From positions 68,008,501 to 68,072,500 of the forward strand of contig NC_091263.1 of NCBI RefSeq assembly GCF_042477335.2: 64,000 bases of DNA, read 5' to 3'. This document shows, piece after piece, positions 23,201 to 36,639 of the stretch (its first letter is position 1; the number at the start of each line of letters is the position of its first letter). The stretch is from Ovis canadensis (Eukaryota; Chordata; Mammalia; Artiodactyla; Bovidae). The notes under the pieces were generated by a model. The model did no database searches, had not been told where the DNA came from, and was given only the letters and a program-made list of their open reading frames with translations. A program made the position numbers and the translations under genes.

Positions 23201-24639
23201 CCATTTTCGCTAATATCAGTTCTCATGAATAGCCACTGAAGGTTGGGAAGTGACCCAGGAGACAATTGTCAGAGGCAGACGGTGGGGGAAAGAGTGGTCG
23301 ACACCGTGCCCAGCAGTAGGAATGAAAGGGATGAGAGAGACGTGCCGGGAGACCAGGGAGCTGGCAAGTGGCGGGAGGTTGCAGAACGGGGGAGCAGAAT
23401 CATTCAGAGGCTCTGGGGAGACTTGGGTGCCCGTAATGAAAATGAGATATCAGGGATGGTGTTGGTTTCATAAGGCGGTGGTACGTTTAGCATTGGATGT
23501 GGTATGGTTAAGGTGTTGAAATGAAGGTCTCTGGAACCTGGAGGAGGTCAAGAGTTCATTGCGTGGCCGCCAGGTTCTTGCAGAATATACACAATTTATA
23601 AGGGAAAATCAACGTCATGCACACCTCCTGAGGTTTTGTGCTCGCCACGTGTGAGCCGTGAGACCAGTTGCAGGATTTGTGACTTCATTCACACCGTCTG
23701 TTTATGATAAAACATCAGTCCTTCTGCCCGGACTTGCCTTTTCTCACTGGCCGGTCTCATTTGAGTCCTTCATTCAACTTCTGTTTGCCAAGTTCCTGCT
23801 CTGTGCCAGCGCTCAACTAAAAGCTAGGGATAGGGCAGTGCACAAGACCAAAAATACCAAGTTAAATGACAGACGATTAAAGCAGAGAGATGGTGGAGTG
23901 AGCAAGGGGGCGTCTTACACCGGGTGGTTAGGAGGGGTTTGCTAAAGAGGTGACATTTAGGACCTGGATTATAAATTCCCATGAGCCAAAGATTGGGGTA
24001 ACCATTTCCAGCCCAGGGAACAGGTAGTAGGAAGTTGGGCATGTCCAAGGATGAGAAGAACATGCTAGGGGACAGAGAGGGGTGAGGCGGCTGGGGAACC
24101 GGGAGGCGCCTGGTGGGGTGGGCTCTTGAGGCCCAGGTCCATGGTGTTGACCTGATGCCCAGTGTGATGGAAGCCACTGAAGGGGTCTCTGGAGGCAATG
24201 ACCCAATCCAGTTTCCATTCCTAAGAGATCACTGACTGCTGCGTGGGAAACTTCAGGGAAAAACCAGCAAAGCCTCGTGGTTTCTCTGCAGGCTCGCTCA
24301 GCGTGAGCTCCAGTTGGCCAGACCAGCTCACGGATTCTACCTCACCTTGACTGGGCCACCGCCGGCTCCAGAACCCTCAGCTCTGCCTGTCTCTGCCCCT
24401 CTGCCCACTCCTGCCTCCAGGGAGGCTTCTGGGCACTTAGGGCTCGACAGCCCAGAGGGAGGGAGGGCACCCTGCTGACTGTCAGGGAACCTTTGCGGTG
24501 ATGAGGACAGATAGGCAGCAAGATTGCTGACAAGCTTTGTAAAAGACAAGCAGACACACTTTTTTGCATTTGTAGGTTCACTGCAAAGTTGAGCAGAAGG
24601 TACAGCGGGTTCCTGCATATCCCCTGTTGCTTCCCCACC
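20286..24639. other. Intergenic DNA with few young repeats
   Basis: No exon recognised. L2/MIR-like tails lie near 22080-22115. A short L1-like antisense piece lies at 23062-23110. Degraded old repeat text covers about 23770-24230. Frames on both strands overlap and lack homology. Confidence 0.4.
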
Positions 24640-26190
24640 CATATCCTGCCCCACAGTGGTGTATTTATAACAACCGATGAACCTACGTCAACATATCATC
24701 ATCACCCAAAGTCCATGAAGGGTAACTCGTGGTGGTATGCGTTCTCTGGGTTTTGACAGATGTGTAGTGACGTGTGTCCACCATTATAGAATCATTCAGA
24801 ATGGTTTCTCTGCCTTAAAAATCCTCTCTGTTCCACCTGTTCATCTTTCTCTCCCCTCTGACCTCTGGCAACCAGTGATCTCTTCATTGTCTCCATAGTT
24901 TTGCCTTTCCAGAATGTCGTTTGGTTGGACTCATCCAGCATATAGCCTTTTTAGACTGGCTTCTTTCATTTTGTGATATTCATCTAAGTTTCCTGCATGT
25001 CTTTTCATGGCTTGATAACTTCTTTCTCGCAATACTCCTTGTCATTCACCTACTAAGGGCCACTTGGTTGCTTTCAGGTTTGGGCAGTTACAAGCATTCA
25101 TGTGAGGTTTTTGTGTGGACACAAATTTTGAGCTCTTTTGGGTAAATACCAAGGAGTTTGATTACTGGATCGTATGGTAAGACTATGTGTGGTTTTGTAA
25201 GAACCTTCCAAGGTGTCTGTATTTTGCATTTCCACCAGCAGTGGATAAGAATTTCTAAAGCTTCACATCGTTGCCAGCATTTGAAGATTTTGGCCACTCG
25301 CGTAGCTCAATGGTGGAGAAGGAGATGGCAACCCACTCCAGTATTCTTGCCTGGAGAATCCCAGGGACAGAGGAGCCTGGTGGGCTACCGTCTCTAGAGT
25401 CGTACAGAGTCAGACACGACTGAAGCGACTTAGCAGCAGCAGCATAGCTCTGTGGTGGTATCTTACTGGTTTTTTTTAATTTGCATTTCCTTGATGACAT
25501 ACGATAAAGAGCTTTTCATAAGATTGTTTATATGTTTTCATATGATTGTTTGCCATCTCTGTATCTTTTTGGTGAGGTGTCTGTTAAGGCCTTTGGCCCA
25601 TTTTTAAAAAATCAGATTGTTTTCATTGGTGAGTTTTGAGTGTCCTTTGTATATTTTGGATAACAGTCGTTTACCAGGCATGTCTCCTGCAAATACGTTC
25701 TCCCAGTCTGTGACTTGTCCTCTCAGTCTCTTGACATCTTCTTTGCAAAGCAGTTTTTAGTGCAGTCTGGCTTTTCAGTTCTTTCTTTCACGGCTGCCCC
25801 TGTGCTGTTATATCTAAAACGTGTATCACCTGCCCAAGGCCATCTGGGTTTTCTCCTGGTGTTGCCTCCCGGGAGTTTCGTGTTTTACATTTAGATCAAA
25901 GATCCATTTTGAGATGAATTTTGTGAAGGGCTTGAGGCCTGTGTCTGGATTCATTTTGGGCACATTTACGTCCTGTGTTCCTGCACCATTTGTTGCAAAG
26001 ACGGTCTTTGTCTTTTTCCATTGTGTTTCCTTTGCTCCTTTGTCCAAGACCTGTTGGCGATACTCATGGGGGTCTCTGCTCTGAGCTCTCCTTTCTGTCC
26101 CATTGATCTGTCTGTCTCTTCTTTCACCAATACCACACTATCTCGATTACTCAAAGGCTTCTTTTTAACTTGAAGGCTTTTTGCAACCCT
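24640..26190 (-). mobile_element. Old L1 LINE, antisense, 3' part
   Basis: About 1.5 kb reads continuously as the reverse of an L1 3'UTR and ORF2 end (tgcatttccaccagcagtgg, tttgcatttccttgatgaca, tcccattgatctgtctgtct). A Bov-A SINE interrupts it at 25313-25444. All frames are broken. Confidence 0.85.
25313..25444 (+). mobile_element. Bov-A SINE with AGC tail
   Basis: Body-only copy lacking the tRNA head, ending in (AGC)n. It is flanked by similar repeats (tagctcaatggtgg before, tagctctgtggtgg after) derived from the host L1. Confidence 0.9.
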
Positions 26191-29100
26191 GAAAATCAGT
26201 CCGTTAAACTTTCAGCTCTTTTCCTGTATGAAATGTAAATAAAAAATAGGCCCCTCCTCCGCAGCCTCGTCCCCCTCTCAGTTTTCTCTATGATGTTGAT
26301 CCTCACCGTGTCCCCGAGCCCACACTGCGTTGGTACTTGCTAATTTTTTCAGAAGCTTGAAGGTGGTGTTTTTAAAAAGTCAGAAATTTTCCACAGCTTT
26401 AAAATAGCTGTGTCAAAATGTCCCCAGTTTCAAAATGGCCACATCAGAGCAACCGCATCAAAGATCGAGTCTCCGTCACAGAGGCCTGGAGAAGCACTTC
26501 TCCGTGGGGGCTGCTGGCCTGAGGCCTCCAGTCTGATGCTCTCTCTGTAGAGTCTCTCACGTGCCGACACACAGGCACTTACCGAGTTCCTACCTGCTGG
26601 GCAGAGAGAAACATGGATTAAGACCCCATCCCAGGCTTCAGGTTGGCCACAGGTTTCCTTCTGAGAAGTAACAACCCGCTTTTCAAAATCAGCCACATTT
26701 GAAAAAATATGTCCCCAAATCAACGTGTAGCAGCTTTCCCAAACTTGAGTCTTGTGGCCTAGAGATGTGAGTGAGTATTCAGCACAATGCAAATTTGCAA
26801 AACAGGCAAACAGCACATCCAAGGTTCTGAGGCATTTGCAGGAAAGACATCTGCTTGCGATCTTTTCAACTTGGAATCTGTGTTTCAGTACCTACGCTGT
26901 GGGACCTGGGACTCACATTCCTTCCCCTCACCCTTGTGTTGATGAGGCCTTTCCCCCCACGTTCGAGATGACTCCAGAGGGAGACAACTGCTCTCTGGGC
27001 TCCCACCGTCCTGCATGCGGGGGGCTCGGCCAGGAGGCTGGAGGTAAGCCGCCTCCCACTCTGCTGTCCTGCAAGTTGCTCTGTGACGGCCTGCCCTTCC
27101 TTTCTGTTGGCCTCAAAGATTTAGCTCACTTCTCTTTTTGTTTTAAACTCACTGTTGACTTAATATCTTGACCTTCCCCCATCCCTGGGAATGGTCATGG
27201 AAGAGGGTGAAAACTGTCTCCCACTAGAACAAGGTTGGGATGACCGCCATGCCTGTGTGACCTGAGGCAAGAGACTTATTTCTGAAACATGGTGATGGTA
27301 CCCCCCCTCCACCCGTAGCCCCCCCAACTGCTGTGAGGCTAAAAAAGAGCTAGTATATAAAAGGAGCCGAGAAGGGCCTAGCACTCAGCGTGTGCCCAGC
27401 GAGCAGTACTTTCTAGTGAAGGTACTTGCTGTCACGGCCATGACTGAGGTCTGTCCAGTTCTACGCTTACTTACAGGGTGGCCTTTGTCTCTTTTGTAAG
27501 ACAGTACGTTAATATCTGTTCCATAAGGTTGCTATGAATGTTGCTATCCGAGAGCTTGGCATTTGGGAGGCACCAAAGCAAAAGTATTGGCCCTTCTTGT
27601 GATAAACAATTTCTCTTCTAAACACTGCAGAGAAATCTGTTAAATGACAATGCAGGGCTTATCGACCAAATTCAACCCACTTAACAGGCTTGCTTCACTA
27701 TCTCACCCTGGGTCCCCTTCCTAATAACATTTCTTCTTAATGGTTCCAAGGCCTCTGAGGGCTTTCTTGGAGGAGAATGGCTCAGACATTCTCTTGACTG
27801 AGACTCTCCACTCTTCTCCAGAGAAAAAGGACATAAATAAATGTCCTGAGCCCCTAGCTGTGCCAAGAGCTTTACAACATCATCTTATCTAAATCCCATA
27901 GAAGGCTACAAGATAAAATGTGCTGTCCTTTTGAAATATAACGAAGCTGAGTCTTTGAGGAGCTAACCGAGTTTCCCAAGAAGGGCTCTAAAGGAAATAA
28001 GCAAGATGTATCAGTTAGCTGTTGCTGCCTAAGGAACCACTGCATAATTTAGTGGCTTAAAGCATTGGTTGTTACTTAATTCATGATTCCGGAAGTTGCA
28101 GTGTAAGCTGGGCTCTGCTGGCCAGTTCTTCTCATCCCTGGCAACCTCAGATAACTTGAGCTGGGTCTACTCATGTGTCTGGTCAGCTAACAAGTTGATG
28201 AGGGGCTGGCTGGCTAGGATGAACATAGCTCTCATCTGAGTGGTCTCCCATTCTCCCCCCGAGTCGCCTGGGTTTGTGCACATGCTGATGGTTAGGTTCT
28301 AAGAGAGAGAGAGGCAGGGAGGGGAGAACAGCAGGAGGGAGGGAAGGCGAGAGAGAACACTTGGGAGCAGAAGGACGCGAGGCTTCTGAAGATCTGGGCT
28401 CCGAGCTCACACCATCACTTCTGTCACATTCTGTTAGTCAAAGCAAGGCACATGGTCAGCATAGATTCAGGGGGTTGGGGGGATGCAAACAGACTCTACC
28501 TCTTGGCGGAAACAGCTGCAAACTCCATCTTAGAGGATGTGGAAGGAGGGAGACCATTAACTGGGAACATCAATGACATTCATCTCGCACACAAGGTGAT
28601 TGTCATCGAGGGTGGCTGGGTCATGAAAAGGGAGAGGATGGGGCTACTTCCGATGGGCCAACAGGGAAGTCTTCTCTGAGGAGGTGACATGTATGCTGAC
28701 GTATGGAAAGGAAGAGCCGTTGCCTGAGATGGCAAGGGGCTTCCGCTAAGGTGCAGTTATAAAATATGCAGTCCCCAAAGCAAAATGTCTGTGTCCTGCA
28801 GACAGACCTGTCAGGCAGACATACAGTAAATAAAGGACCTACCAGCAGACATGGGAGAGCAATGTGGCTTAAACATAGCATAAGACTGCTCAGCCATTCA
28901 CCTCCCTCCACCCACAGAGGGCTGCAGAAAGCCTGAGGGCTTTTCCGTGGCTGATAATTTCATGAGGTAGTTTTGGTTCCTTAGAGAAAAATGTCCCTGA
29001 AAATGAGAATGTAGGAGCAAGAGGGAGGCAGAAGGATTATGAATGAAGAAGGAAGACAGGAGAGAATAATAAGAAACACAAGGGTAGAGCAGTCTCTGGC

Positions 29101-30599
29101 ATGTGGTGAGCCCTTACAGATACTCGTAGAATCCGTGCATGGCTGACTTCACTGTCTGCGGCATAAGATAAAACACATTACAAATAATCTAAGACAGAAT
29201 AAGAAAATGTCACGAGCTAAATATGTGTGTGTGTGTGTATGTGTGCACTCATGCAATGGAGGAATAACGGAGATAAAGGGAAATGGAGAAAGACACTTCT
29301 GCAAGCGGGGGCAGAGACGCTACCTGTCTGCAGGAGGTCCTGTTACCCTTTGAGTGTTAAGCAACGGATAGCCCTTCAGGGGGTTGCATGAAAGCCTGAG
29401 TGGAGGAGATCTTGGGAGAGGAGGCATGACATTAGGAGTCATGAATGGTTTCAGGAATGCCCAGAGGCAGGAAGGGTTTGTTTCTGTTTGAATTTGGGGA
29501 TGGAGTAAAGTGAGTGGGTTTGGGGAAGTATTCCAGAGTTAGGGGGACTTGGTAAAATATCTACTACAGGAGCTTGGGAGGAGAAACAGAGAATTATTAT
29601 GAGCAAGATTCTATAAAAAAGAAAAGAAAGCAATTCAAACCTCCTCAGCGACAGCCTTGACTTATTAGTCACGTTCGCAAAGGCTGGAAACACAGCCCAC
29701 TCCAGGCCTGTCTTCCGAAAGAAAAATGGCCAGAGCCTTTCCTCTCCAATCTTTTTAAACAAGATTTGACAACAGAGGGCTCGAGGGATGATGTCACACA
29801 GACCCAGCTCTTCGGCCCACACCACACCCCATCTTTGGGGTTTATCCTTGTGGGTAAACTATGGCGGTTTATCCACGACCTCATCCACAGACGCAGCAGA
29901 ACCAGCTGCAGAGAGGCTGGGTCCCCTACCCCCTTCCTCCTCGGCCCCTCTGTGCCCCACAAGTGCCCGTTCTCTCAAGCCCCCAGGCTTCAGCTTTCAC
30001 CCAGGCAGATGCCCTGTGGAGATAAGTTCCCCTGCGGTTGAGAGCAAGTCGGTGAGCCTGGGTCTGCCAACCTCTTGCTGCCACCTGGTTGCTCCTCTGC
30101 CTCTGTCACCACTAGCAGCGTCGATGAGCCCCTCAGATAACCCCAGACAGGGGCCACAGACTGATGTCACTTCCTTAGGTGGGCAACGGATGAGCAGGAG
30201 CCCAGATCCCCAGCTCCCACCAGAGGAAAGATTCCTGCAGGAAAGAGTTGGTCCTCGGGCCACAGACCAAGCCCCTGCAGCCCGTGAAAGCCAGCCTGCA
30301 AAAGCCAGCCCACAGCTGTTGGCTGGAAATCGCCCTTATTATTAAGCATCTGGCAGAACTACCTCACTTTTCTGTCTTTCATCTTTGCCGTTGCAATCTT
30401 TGGGGGCTTCACTCCGTTTACTAAACATGTGTGGGTGTTAAAGTCACGCTATGGAAAAAAACCCATGCACACGCACACACACTGCAGGCTTTTTGCTCCC
30501 TCCATTTCTCCGCCAGCAGGTGCCTGTACAGCTTTTTGCATCAAACAAACTGTCTTTCGCTACTTGCTTTTGCAGTTTCTCTTTGAAAAGATGTTCTGC
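26191..30599. other. Intergenic DNA with ancient repeats
   Basis: A MIR-like copy lies near 27840-27960. 28010-28540 reads as an old mammalian repeat (starting tcagttagctgttgctgc, ending in the aaactccatctta region) whose family I cannot name with confidence. 29226-29240 is a short TG run. 29660-30350 is comparatively GC-rich and repeat-poor, with no recognisable exon. Confidence 0.4.
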
Positions 30600-30965
30600 T
30601 CCCACAAACTCAAAAGAAAAAGACAACCCAAAATCTAAAATGTGCAAAAATATGAAGAGGCAGCTCCCAGATGAGGACAGAAAAACACCTGAAAAGATGC
30701 TCTAAGTGGTCATCAGGGACATGCAAGTTAAACAACATTTCCACCCTTCAAACAGGCAAATCTGTATGAGTTTAGTCATGAGCACTGGGGCGGGGAACTA
30801 GGTAGTCTCACACTCCTCAGTGTGTGAATTGGTTCGGCCATACTGGGAGGGGATGGGGGCAGGATCTGTTCATGTACAAAAGTTGCAGCGGTTCCTTTAG
30901 AGACTATCCGTGCATGTTCTCAAGGAGGTGTTGCAGCAAAGGTACTTGTGTTGGTGAAAATGGGA

Positions 30966-31182
30966 AGTGAAGTGAAGTCGCTCAGTCGTGTCCGACTCTT
31001 TGTGACACCATGGACTGTAGCCTACCAGGCTCTGAGGAGCCTCTCAGTCCATGGAATTTTCCAGGCAAGAGTACTGGAGTGGGTTGCCATTTCCTTCTTC
31101 AGGGGATCTTCCTAACCCAGGGATCGAACCTGGGTCTCCCTCACTGCAGGCAGAAGCTTTACTGTCTGAGCCAAAACCACCC
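30966..31182 (-). mobile_element. Bov-tA SINE
   Basis: Minus-strand copy from gtgaagtgaagtcgctcag to the head at gtctgagccaaaaccaccc. It contains a local duplication around ggctctgaggagcctctcag. Confidence 0.92.
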
Positions 31183-31210
31183 ACATTCCCATCAATAAAA
31201 CAAAATTACA

Positions 31211-33000
31211 TCAGTTCAGTTCAGTCCCTAAGTCATGTTCGACTCTTTGCGACCCCATGGACTGCAGCAAGTCAGGCTTCCCTGTCCATCACCAACTCCC
31301 AGTGCTTGCTCAAACACATGTTCGTTGAGTCAGTGACGCCATCCAACCATCTCATCCTCTGTCATCCCCTTCTCCTCCTGCCTTCAATCCTTCCTAGCAT
31401 TAGGGTCTTTTCCAGCGAGTCAGCTCTTCACATCAGGTGGCCAAAGTATTGGAGCTTCAGCTTCAGTATCAGTCCCAATGATACTGAATGAATACTCCAG
31501 TGAATATTCAGGACTGATCTCCTTCAGAATGGACTGGTTGGATCTCCTTGCAGTCCAAGGGACTCTCAAGAGTCTTCTCCAACACCACAGTTCAAAAGCA
31601 TCAATTCTTTGGTGCTCAGCTTTCTTTATGGTCAAACTTTCACATCCATACATGACTACTGGAAAAAAACCATAGCTTTGACTAGACGGACCTTTGTTGG
31701 CAAAGTAATGTCTCTGCTTTTTAATATGCTGTCTAGGTTGGTCATAGCTTTACTTCAAAGGAACAAGCATCTTTTAATTTCATGGCTGCAGTCGCCATCT
31801 GCAGTGATTTTGGAGCCCAAGAAAATAAAGGCTGTCACTGTTTCCATTGTTTCCCCATCTGTTTGCCAAAAGGTGATGGACCGTATGCCATGATCTTAGT
31901 TTTCTGAATATTGAGTTGTAAGCCAACTTTTTCACTCTCCTCTCTCACTTTCATCAAGAGGCTGTTTACTTCCTCTTCACTTTCTGCCGTAAGGGTGGTA
32001 TCATCTGCATATCTGAGGTTATTGATATTTCTCCTGACAATGATTCAAACTTGTGCTTCATCCAGCCTGGCATTTCACATGATGTACTCTGCATATATGT
32101 TAAATAAGCAGGGTGACAATATACAGCCTTGATGTACTCCTTTCCCAATTTGGAACCAGTCCATTGTTCCATGTCCAGTTCTAACGCTTGCTTCTTGACC
32201 TGCATACACGTTTCTCAGGAGGCAGGTAAGGCAGTCTGGTATTCCCATCTCTTTGAGAATGTTCCACAGTTTATTGTGATCCACACAGCCAAAGGCTTTG
32301 GTGTAGTCAATAAAGCAGAAATAGATGTTTTTTTGGATTTCTCTTGCTTTTTCGATGATCCAGTGGATGTTGGCAATTTGATCTCTGGTTCTTCTGCCTT
32401 TTCTAAATTCAGCTTGAACATCTGAAAGTTCTCAGTTCACATACTGTTGAAGCCTCTCTTGGAGGATTTTGAGCATTACTTTGCTAGCATGTGAGATGGG
32501 TGCAGTTGTGCAGTAGTTTGAGCATTCTTTGGCATTGCCTTTCTTTGGGATGGGAATGAAAACTGACCTTTTCCAGTCCTGTGGCCACTGCTGAGTTTTC
32601 CAAATTTGCTGGCATATTGAGTGCAGCACTTTCACAGCATCATCTTTTAGGATTTGAAATAGCTCAACTGGAATTCCATCACCTCCACTAGCTTTGTTCA
32701 TAGTGATACTTCCTAAGGCCCATTTGATTTGCATTCCAGGATGTCTGGCTCTAGGCAAGTGATCACAAGATCATGGTTATCTGGGTCATTAATATCTTTT
32801 TTATTAGTTCTGTGTATTCTTGCCACCCCTTCTTAATATCTTCTGCTTCTGTTAGGTCCATACCATTTCTGTCCTTTATTGTGCCCATCTCTGCATGAAA
32901 TGTTCCCTTGGTATCTCTAATTTTCTTGAAGAGATCTCTAGCCTTTCCCGTTCTATTGTTTTCCTCTATTTCTTTGCATTGATCACTGAGGAAGGATTAT
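31211..33000 (-). mobile_element. BovB LINE, 1.8-kb 5'-truncated copy
   Basis: Longest BovB copy here. On the minus strand the reverse-transcriptase region reads in pieces: 32432-32758 (PIPKKGNAKECSNY), 32075-32284 (GVHQGCILSP) and 31420-31653 (RRIDAFELWCWRRLLRVPW). Frameshifts and stops disrupt the frame; the YADD region near 32000 survives as YADD-like DNA out of one continuous frame. Similar flanks (aaaattacat at 31203-31212, aaagattacat near 33003) look like the target-site duplication. It is inactive. Confidence 0.93.
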
Positions 33001-33415
33001 CTAAAGATTACATAAAAATACATGGTTACATAAATGATGGCATATGCATTCTGCTGAATACTATGCAGTGGTTAGAAAGAAGATGGGTCTGTAAGTACTA
33101 ACAGGAAAAAGTCTCCACAATATGTTTCTGAATGAACAAAGCAAATTGTAGATAATGTGTTCAATATAATGATATTTCTAATAGAAACAAAACAGAACAT
33201 CAGAATGACATTAGCTGTGTTTCTGGGAACGTGTCCATGTTTATAACTGTAGAGAAAAGACCTTGGAAAGATTTATACACAAATGGCCACCACACTACTT
33301 GCCTCTGGGAAGAAGTTGGCATTGGTACGAAGTGGTTAAGGAGGAATTTAGCTGTGTCTGTAATCATTGAATATTTTACAATGAGAGTGTTCAGGAGTAA
33401 ATTGCATAATTAACA

Positions 33416-35616
33416 TTAAACATTTTAGGATTCTAACAAGTGTTTATATCGAGTAGCATTAAAAAAAACTTGTCCCTTGTCTTAAATGTTAAGTAGACTT
33501 TGTATACATACAGTTATTTGTCTTTAGAAAGTTATTCTAAAGTCATTCCATTTGTCAGAATCTCTCGTTGTTCACCTGAGAGTTAAAAACAAAGCCAGAT
33601 TCTCTATCTTCAACCACAACCACACACAAACAAACACACACACACACACATACACCATCACTCATCCTGGGCATAGCAATTTCCACCCAATGCCACACTG
33701 TGCTAACTTTCAGGATATCTAAACCACATCCAAGCACGCCTTTCTGATTAACTGATAACTTTGTTTCCAGGCTTCCGTGCCATCTGATTGTCAACTCATA
33801 ATTTCAGAGCTGCCAAAACCAAGAGACACCTGACTTGGTGGTGGTGCCTGAGTCTGTGGGTGTAGCCTGACAGTCAGGCACCTGGTTTCCTGACCCCAAA
33901 CCACACGGTTCCCCATGTGGCCTCACGAGCATCTTTGTAACATGCTGCCCTGTCCCTCCCACCAGGCTGAGCTTGAGAGTGGGCCCTGCAGAGATGGTGA
34001 GAGCTTGGAAGGCTGCCGGTCTGGGAGAATTCATCTCAGGAATATCTTCATTACAGCCCTCCAACCCTCGTTCATCACCCCATTGAACGAGGCAGCATTG
34101 TGGAATGGAAAGACATGGAGGAAAATACAAAGCCAAGCATCCCTGGGGTCCATCTGCTTTTGTTGGCATAACCACTCCCTCTGCCCATGGGCCGACCCAA
34201 AGGAGAAGCCAAATTGTAAACCTGGAGGAAATGGTTTCAGAGCAGAGGTTAGAAGATGATGTACATGTCTTCTTGGATTCATTCTTCCAGACGTTGGGGG
34301 TGACCTCATCTTTCTGGATGAGACATGCATGAATTCCTCTTTAGTCCAATGAGATGGACATTTTAGGGCTCCAGAAACAAAGCTTACCTGGGACCTTCAT
34401 TTCCTACCAGGCCTCCTCCAGATGTTATCCACATTGCTTCTGGCCACCTTCCACTGAGGAGGGGCTCATCTGTGGTATGAACTATTGTAGACTCAGAATG
34501 GGCTGAATTTCCGTAAGAATTGCAGATGAGAGGAGGTTTGCTCCTTGGCATGTCTGTGTGCCATCCCTGACAGGGGCAGATGGAACTTGTGGGCACAGGG
34601 TGACATCCAACCACTTCCTCCATCAGACACTGACCACGTTCTCTGGGAAACATGACAGAGTAGGCAGATGTGACTTGGAAACGAAAAGGAGCTTTACGTC
34701 GATACCAGACATGGCATCTTCTTCGCCCTGTCTTCAAGGAAGGTCTTCGTGAAGGCTGACAGTGAAAAGGGATCACAGCCTGCCCATCCCAGTAACCCAA
34801 CAGTCCCCCATGATCGACGTGCCGAGCCTGCAGATCTGGACGCCTCACGTGTCCCTGGCTCAGCAGGCCTGGCCCTTGCCTCTGGCCTTTAGCCACAGCC
34901 CTCCACCCCTGAGCGATGCTGGCAGTGTCTGTCAGTGGCAGCCTAGCCTCCACGATGCTGGTTTCTCTGTCCCTCCCTGCCAGACCAGCCCATTACAATG
35001 GGCATGTGCTTGCCTGAGATCTTCAGTCGGATCACGCAAAATGTGCTTGCGTGGGGGACGCTGTCTTCCCAGTAACTCTGCTCATCTCTGCTCATCATTC
35101 GACGGCTGACTTGATGAGAGGGCGTTTCAGACTTGAATGTGCCTACCAGTCACCTGGGGACCTTGTTCAAATGCAGATTCCGAGTTGGCAGGGCTGCCTG
35201 GAGCCTGGGAGCCTGCATTTCTAGCAAGCTTCCAGGTCATGCCCCTGCTGCTGGGCCATGACTGCACTTGAGTAGCCTGCCATCAGAGGACAGTCTCATT
35301 TCCAGATTTGGGAGATGTGGGGAGAAGCCTGTATCACAGTAGTCACCTAAATAGCAGAGCATTTGTCAGGGCCCAAAGACAAAATGTACCTAGAGAACCT
35401 CATAAATTGTGGTGTGAGGGGAAAATTTTGATGGTTATTGTACTTTATATCATATAAAGTATATTATATGCTTACTTTGGATTTCACTGCATGAGGGCTG
35501 AGCCAGTCAGTCAATCTCAGTTTCCTTAGCTGTGAAATGGGACGATATTATTTAAAGAAAGATACGTTTGCAGATATTCTGAGTGAATGTAGTTGCATAT
35601 TCATCTTCTCTTTGTG
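33416..35616. other. Mostly unique intergenic DNA
   Basis: A CA tract lies at 33612-33652. 35130-35290 resembles the inside of a hAT-type DNA transposon (cacctggggaccttgttcaaatg). A MIR-like piece lies near 35500-35550. No exon recognised. Confidence 0.45.
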
Positions 35617-35836
35617 AGCTTCCCAGGTGCTACTAGTGGTAAAAAAAAACCCACCTGCCAATGCAAGAGACTCAAGACGTGGATTTGGTCCCTGGGTCGG
35701 GAAGAGCCACTGGAGGAGGAAATGAAGCCTACTGCAAGTGTTCTTAGCTGGAGAATCCCTTGGACAGAGCAGCCTGGAGGCTACAGTCCGTGAGGTGGCA
35801 CAGTTGACTGAGCTACTGAACACATACACACACTTC
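35617..35836 (+). mobile_element. Bov-tA SINE (diverged)
   Basis: Head (agcttcccaggtgctactag), an A9 interruption, body and a cacacac tail. Confidence 0.87.
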
Positions 35837-36406
35837 TGTTTGTAATCAAAATGAACAAAAGCTGTGCGTGCGTGGATTTATTGTGTGCCTCTGTGTGTGT
35901 GTTTAACTCACTAAACATTTCTGCTACATGCTGAGAATCTGGAACCAGCACTTGGCTAAAAATCCACTCCAAAACTATTCAATCAAACAGCTCTGTTAAG
36001 AGCCATCTGGTTGTCTAAGATTTGCAGAGCTTCTTAAGGACCCCAGAATGATTTATGGTTTGTTACCACAACTCTACGAAGCTCATGGTTTCAACCAAAT
36101 TTCACTTAGCCCTGAAATTCAGCAGAAAGCTAGGGAAAATCCACTCAAAAAGAAAATTGCTCCTCTGAATCCTGCTGATGACCAGAGCTATCACGGCCAG
36201 AACTTGGGATCCATTCCACTGGGACCAGCCTCTATCTTTAGCAGAGATGAGTTTTCTAAAGAAGTGCTAAGTAGTAGTGCATTTAATTTTGTCTTTCATT
36301 CTTGTGTAATTGCCAGATTTTCTATATTAAATATGTATTGCCTTTTTTAAAAACCAGATTCATCAAGATATATAATCAGCCACAATAAATTGAACCAGTT
36401 TAAAGC

Positions 36407-36617
36407 ATGCCTGCATGCTCAGTCAGGTCCGACTCTTTGCGACCCCATGAACTGTAGCTTGGAAGTCTCCTTTGTCCATGGGGTTTCCCAGGGAAGAATA
36501 CTGGGGTGGGTTGCCATTCCTTCTTCTCCAGGGGATCTTCCCAACTCAGGGATCAAACCCACATTTCCTCTATTGGTAGGCAAATTCTTTACCATGGAGC
36601 CACCTGGGAAGCTCATA
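36407..36617 (-). mobile_element. Bov-tA SINE with 8-bp target-site duplication
   Basis: Minus-strand copy bounded by tttaaagc at 36399-36406 and 36618-36625. Confidence 0.93.
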
Positions 36618-36639
36618 TTTAAAGCGTAAAAGTGGCTAT

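Larger units (their letters stand above)
30600..33415 (+). mobile_element. Old L1 copy split by a SINE and a BovB insertion
   Basis: L1 ORF2/3' text appears in three pieces: 30600-30965 (gaaaagatgctctaagtggt, gggacatgcaagttaaac), 31183-31210, and 33001-33415 (actatgcagtggttagaaag, gaatattttacaatgag). The gaps hold a minus-strand Bov-tA and a minus-strand BovB, giving a three-layer nest. Confidence 0.7.

Noticed and set aside
29788-30345. 185-codon plus-strand frame
   Set aside because: Pro/Ser-rich chance frame with no family resemblance and overlapping antisense frames.
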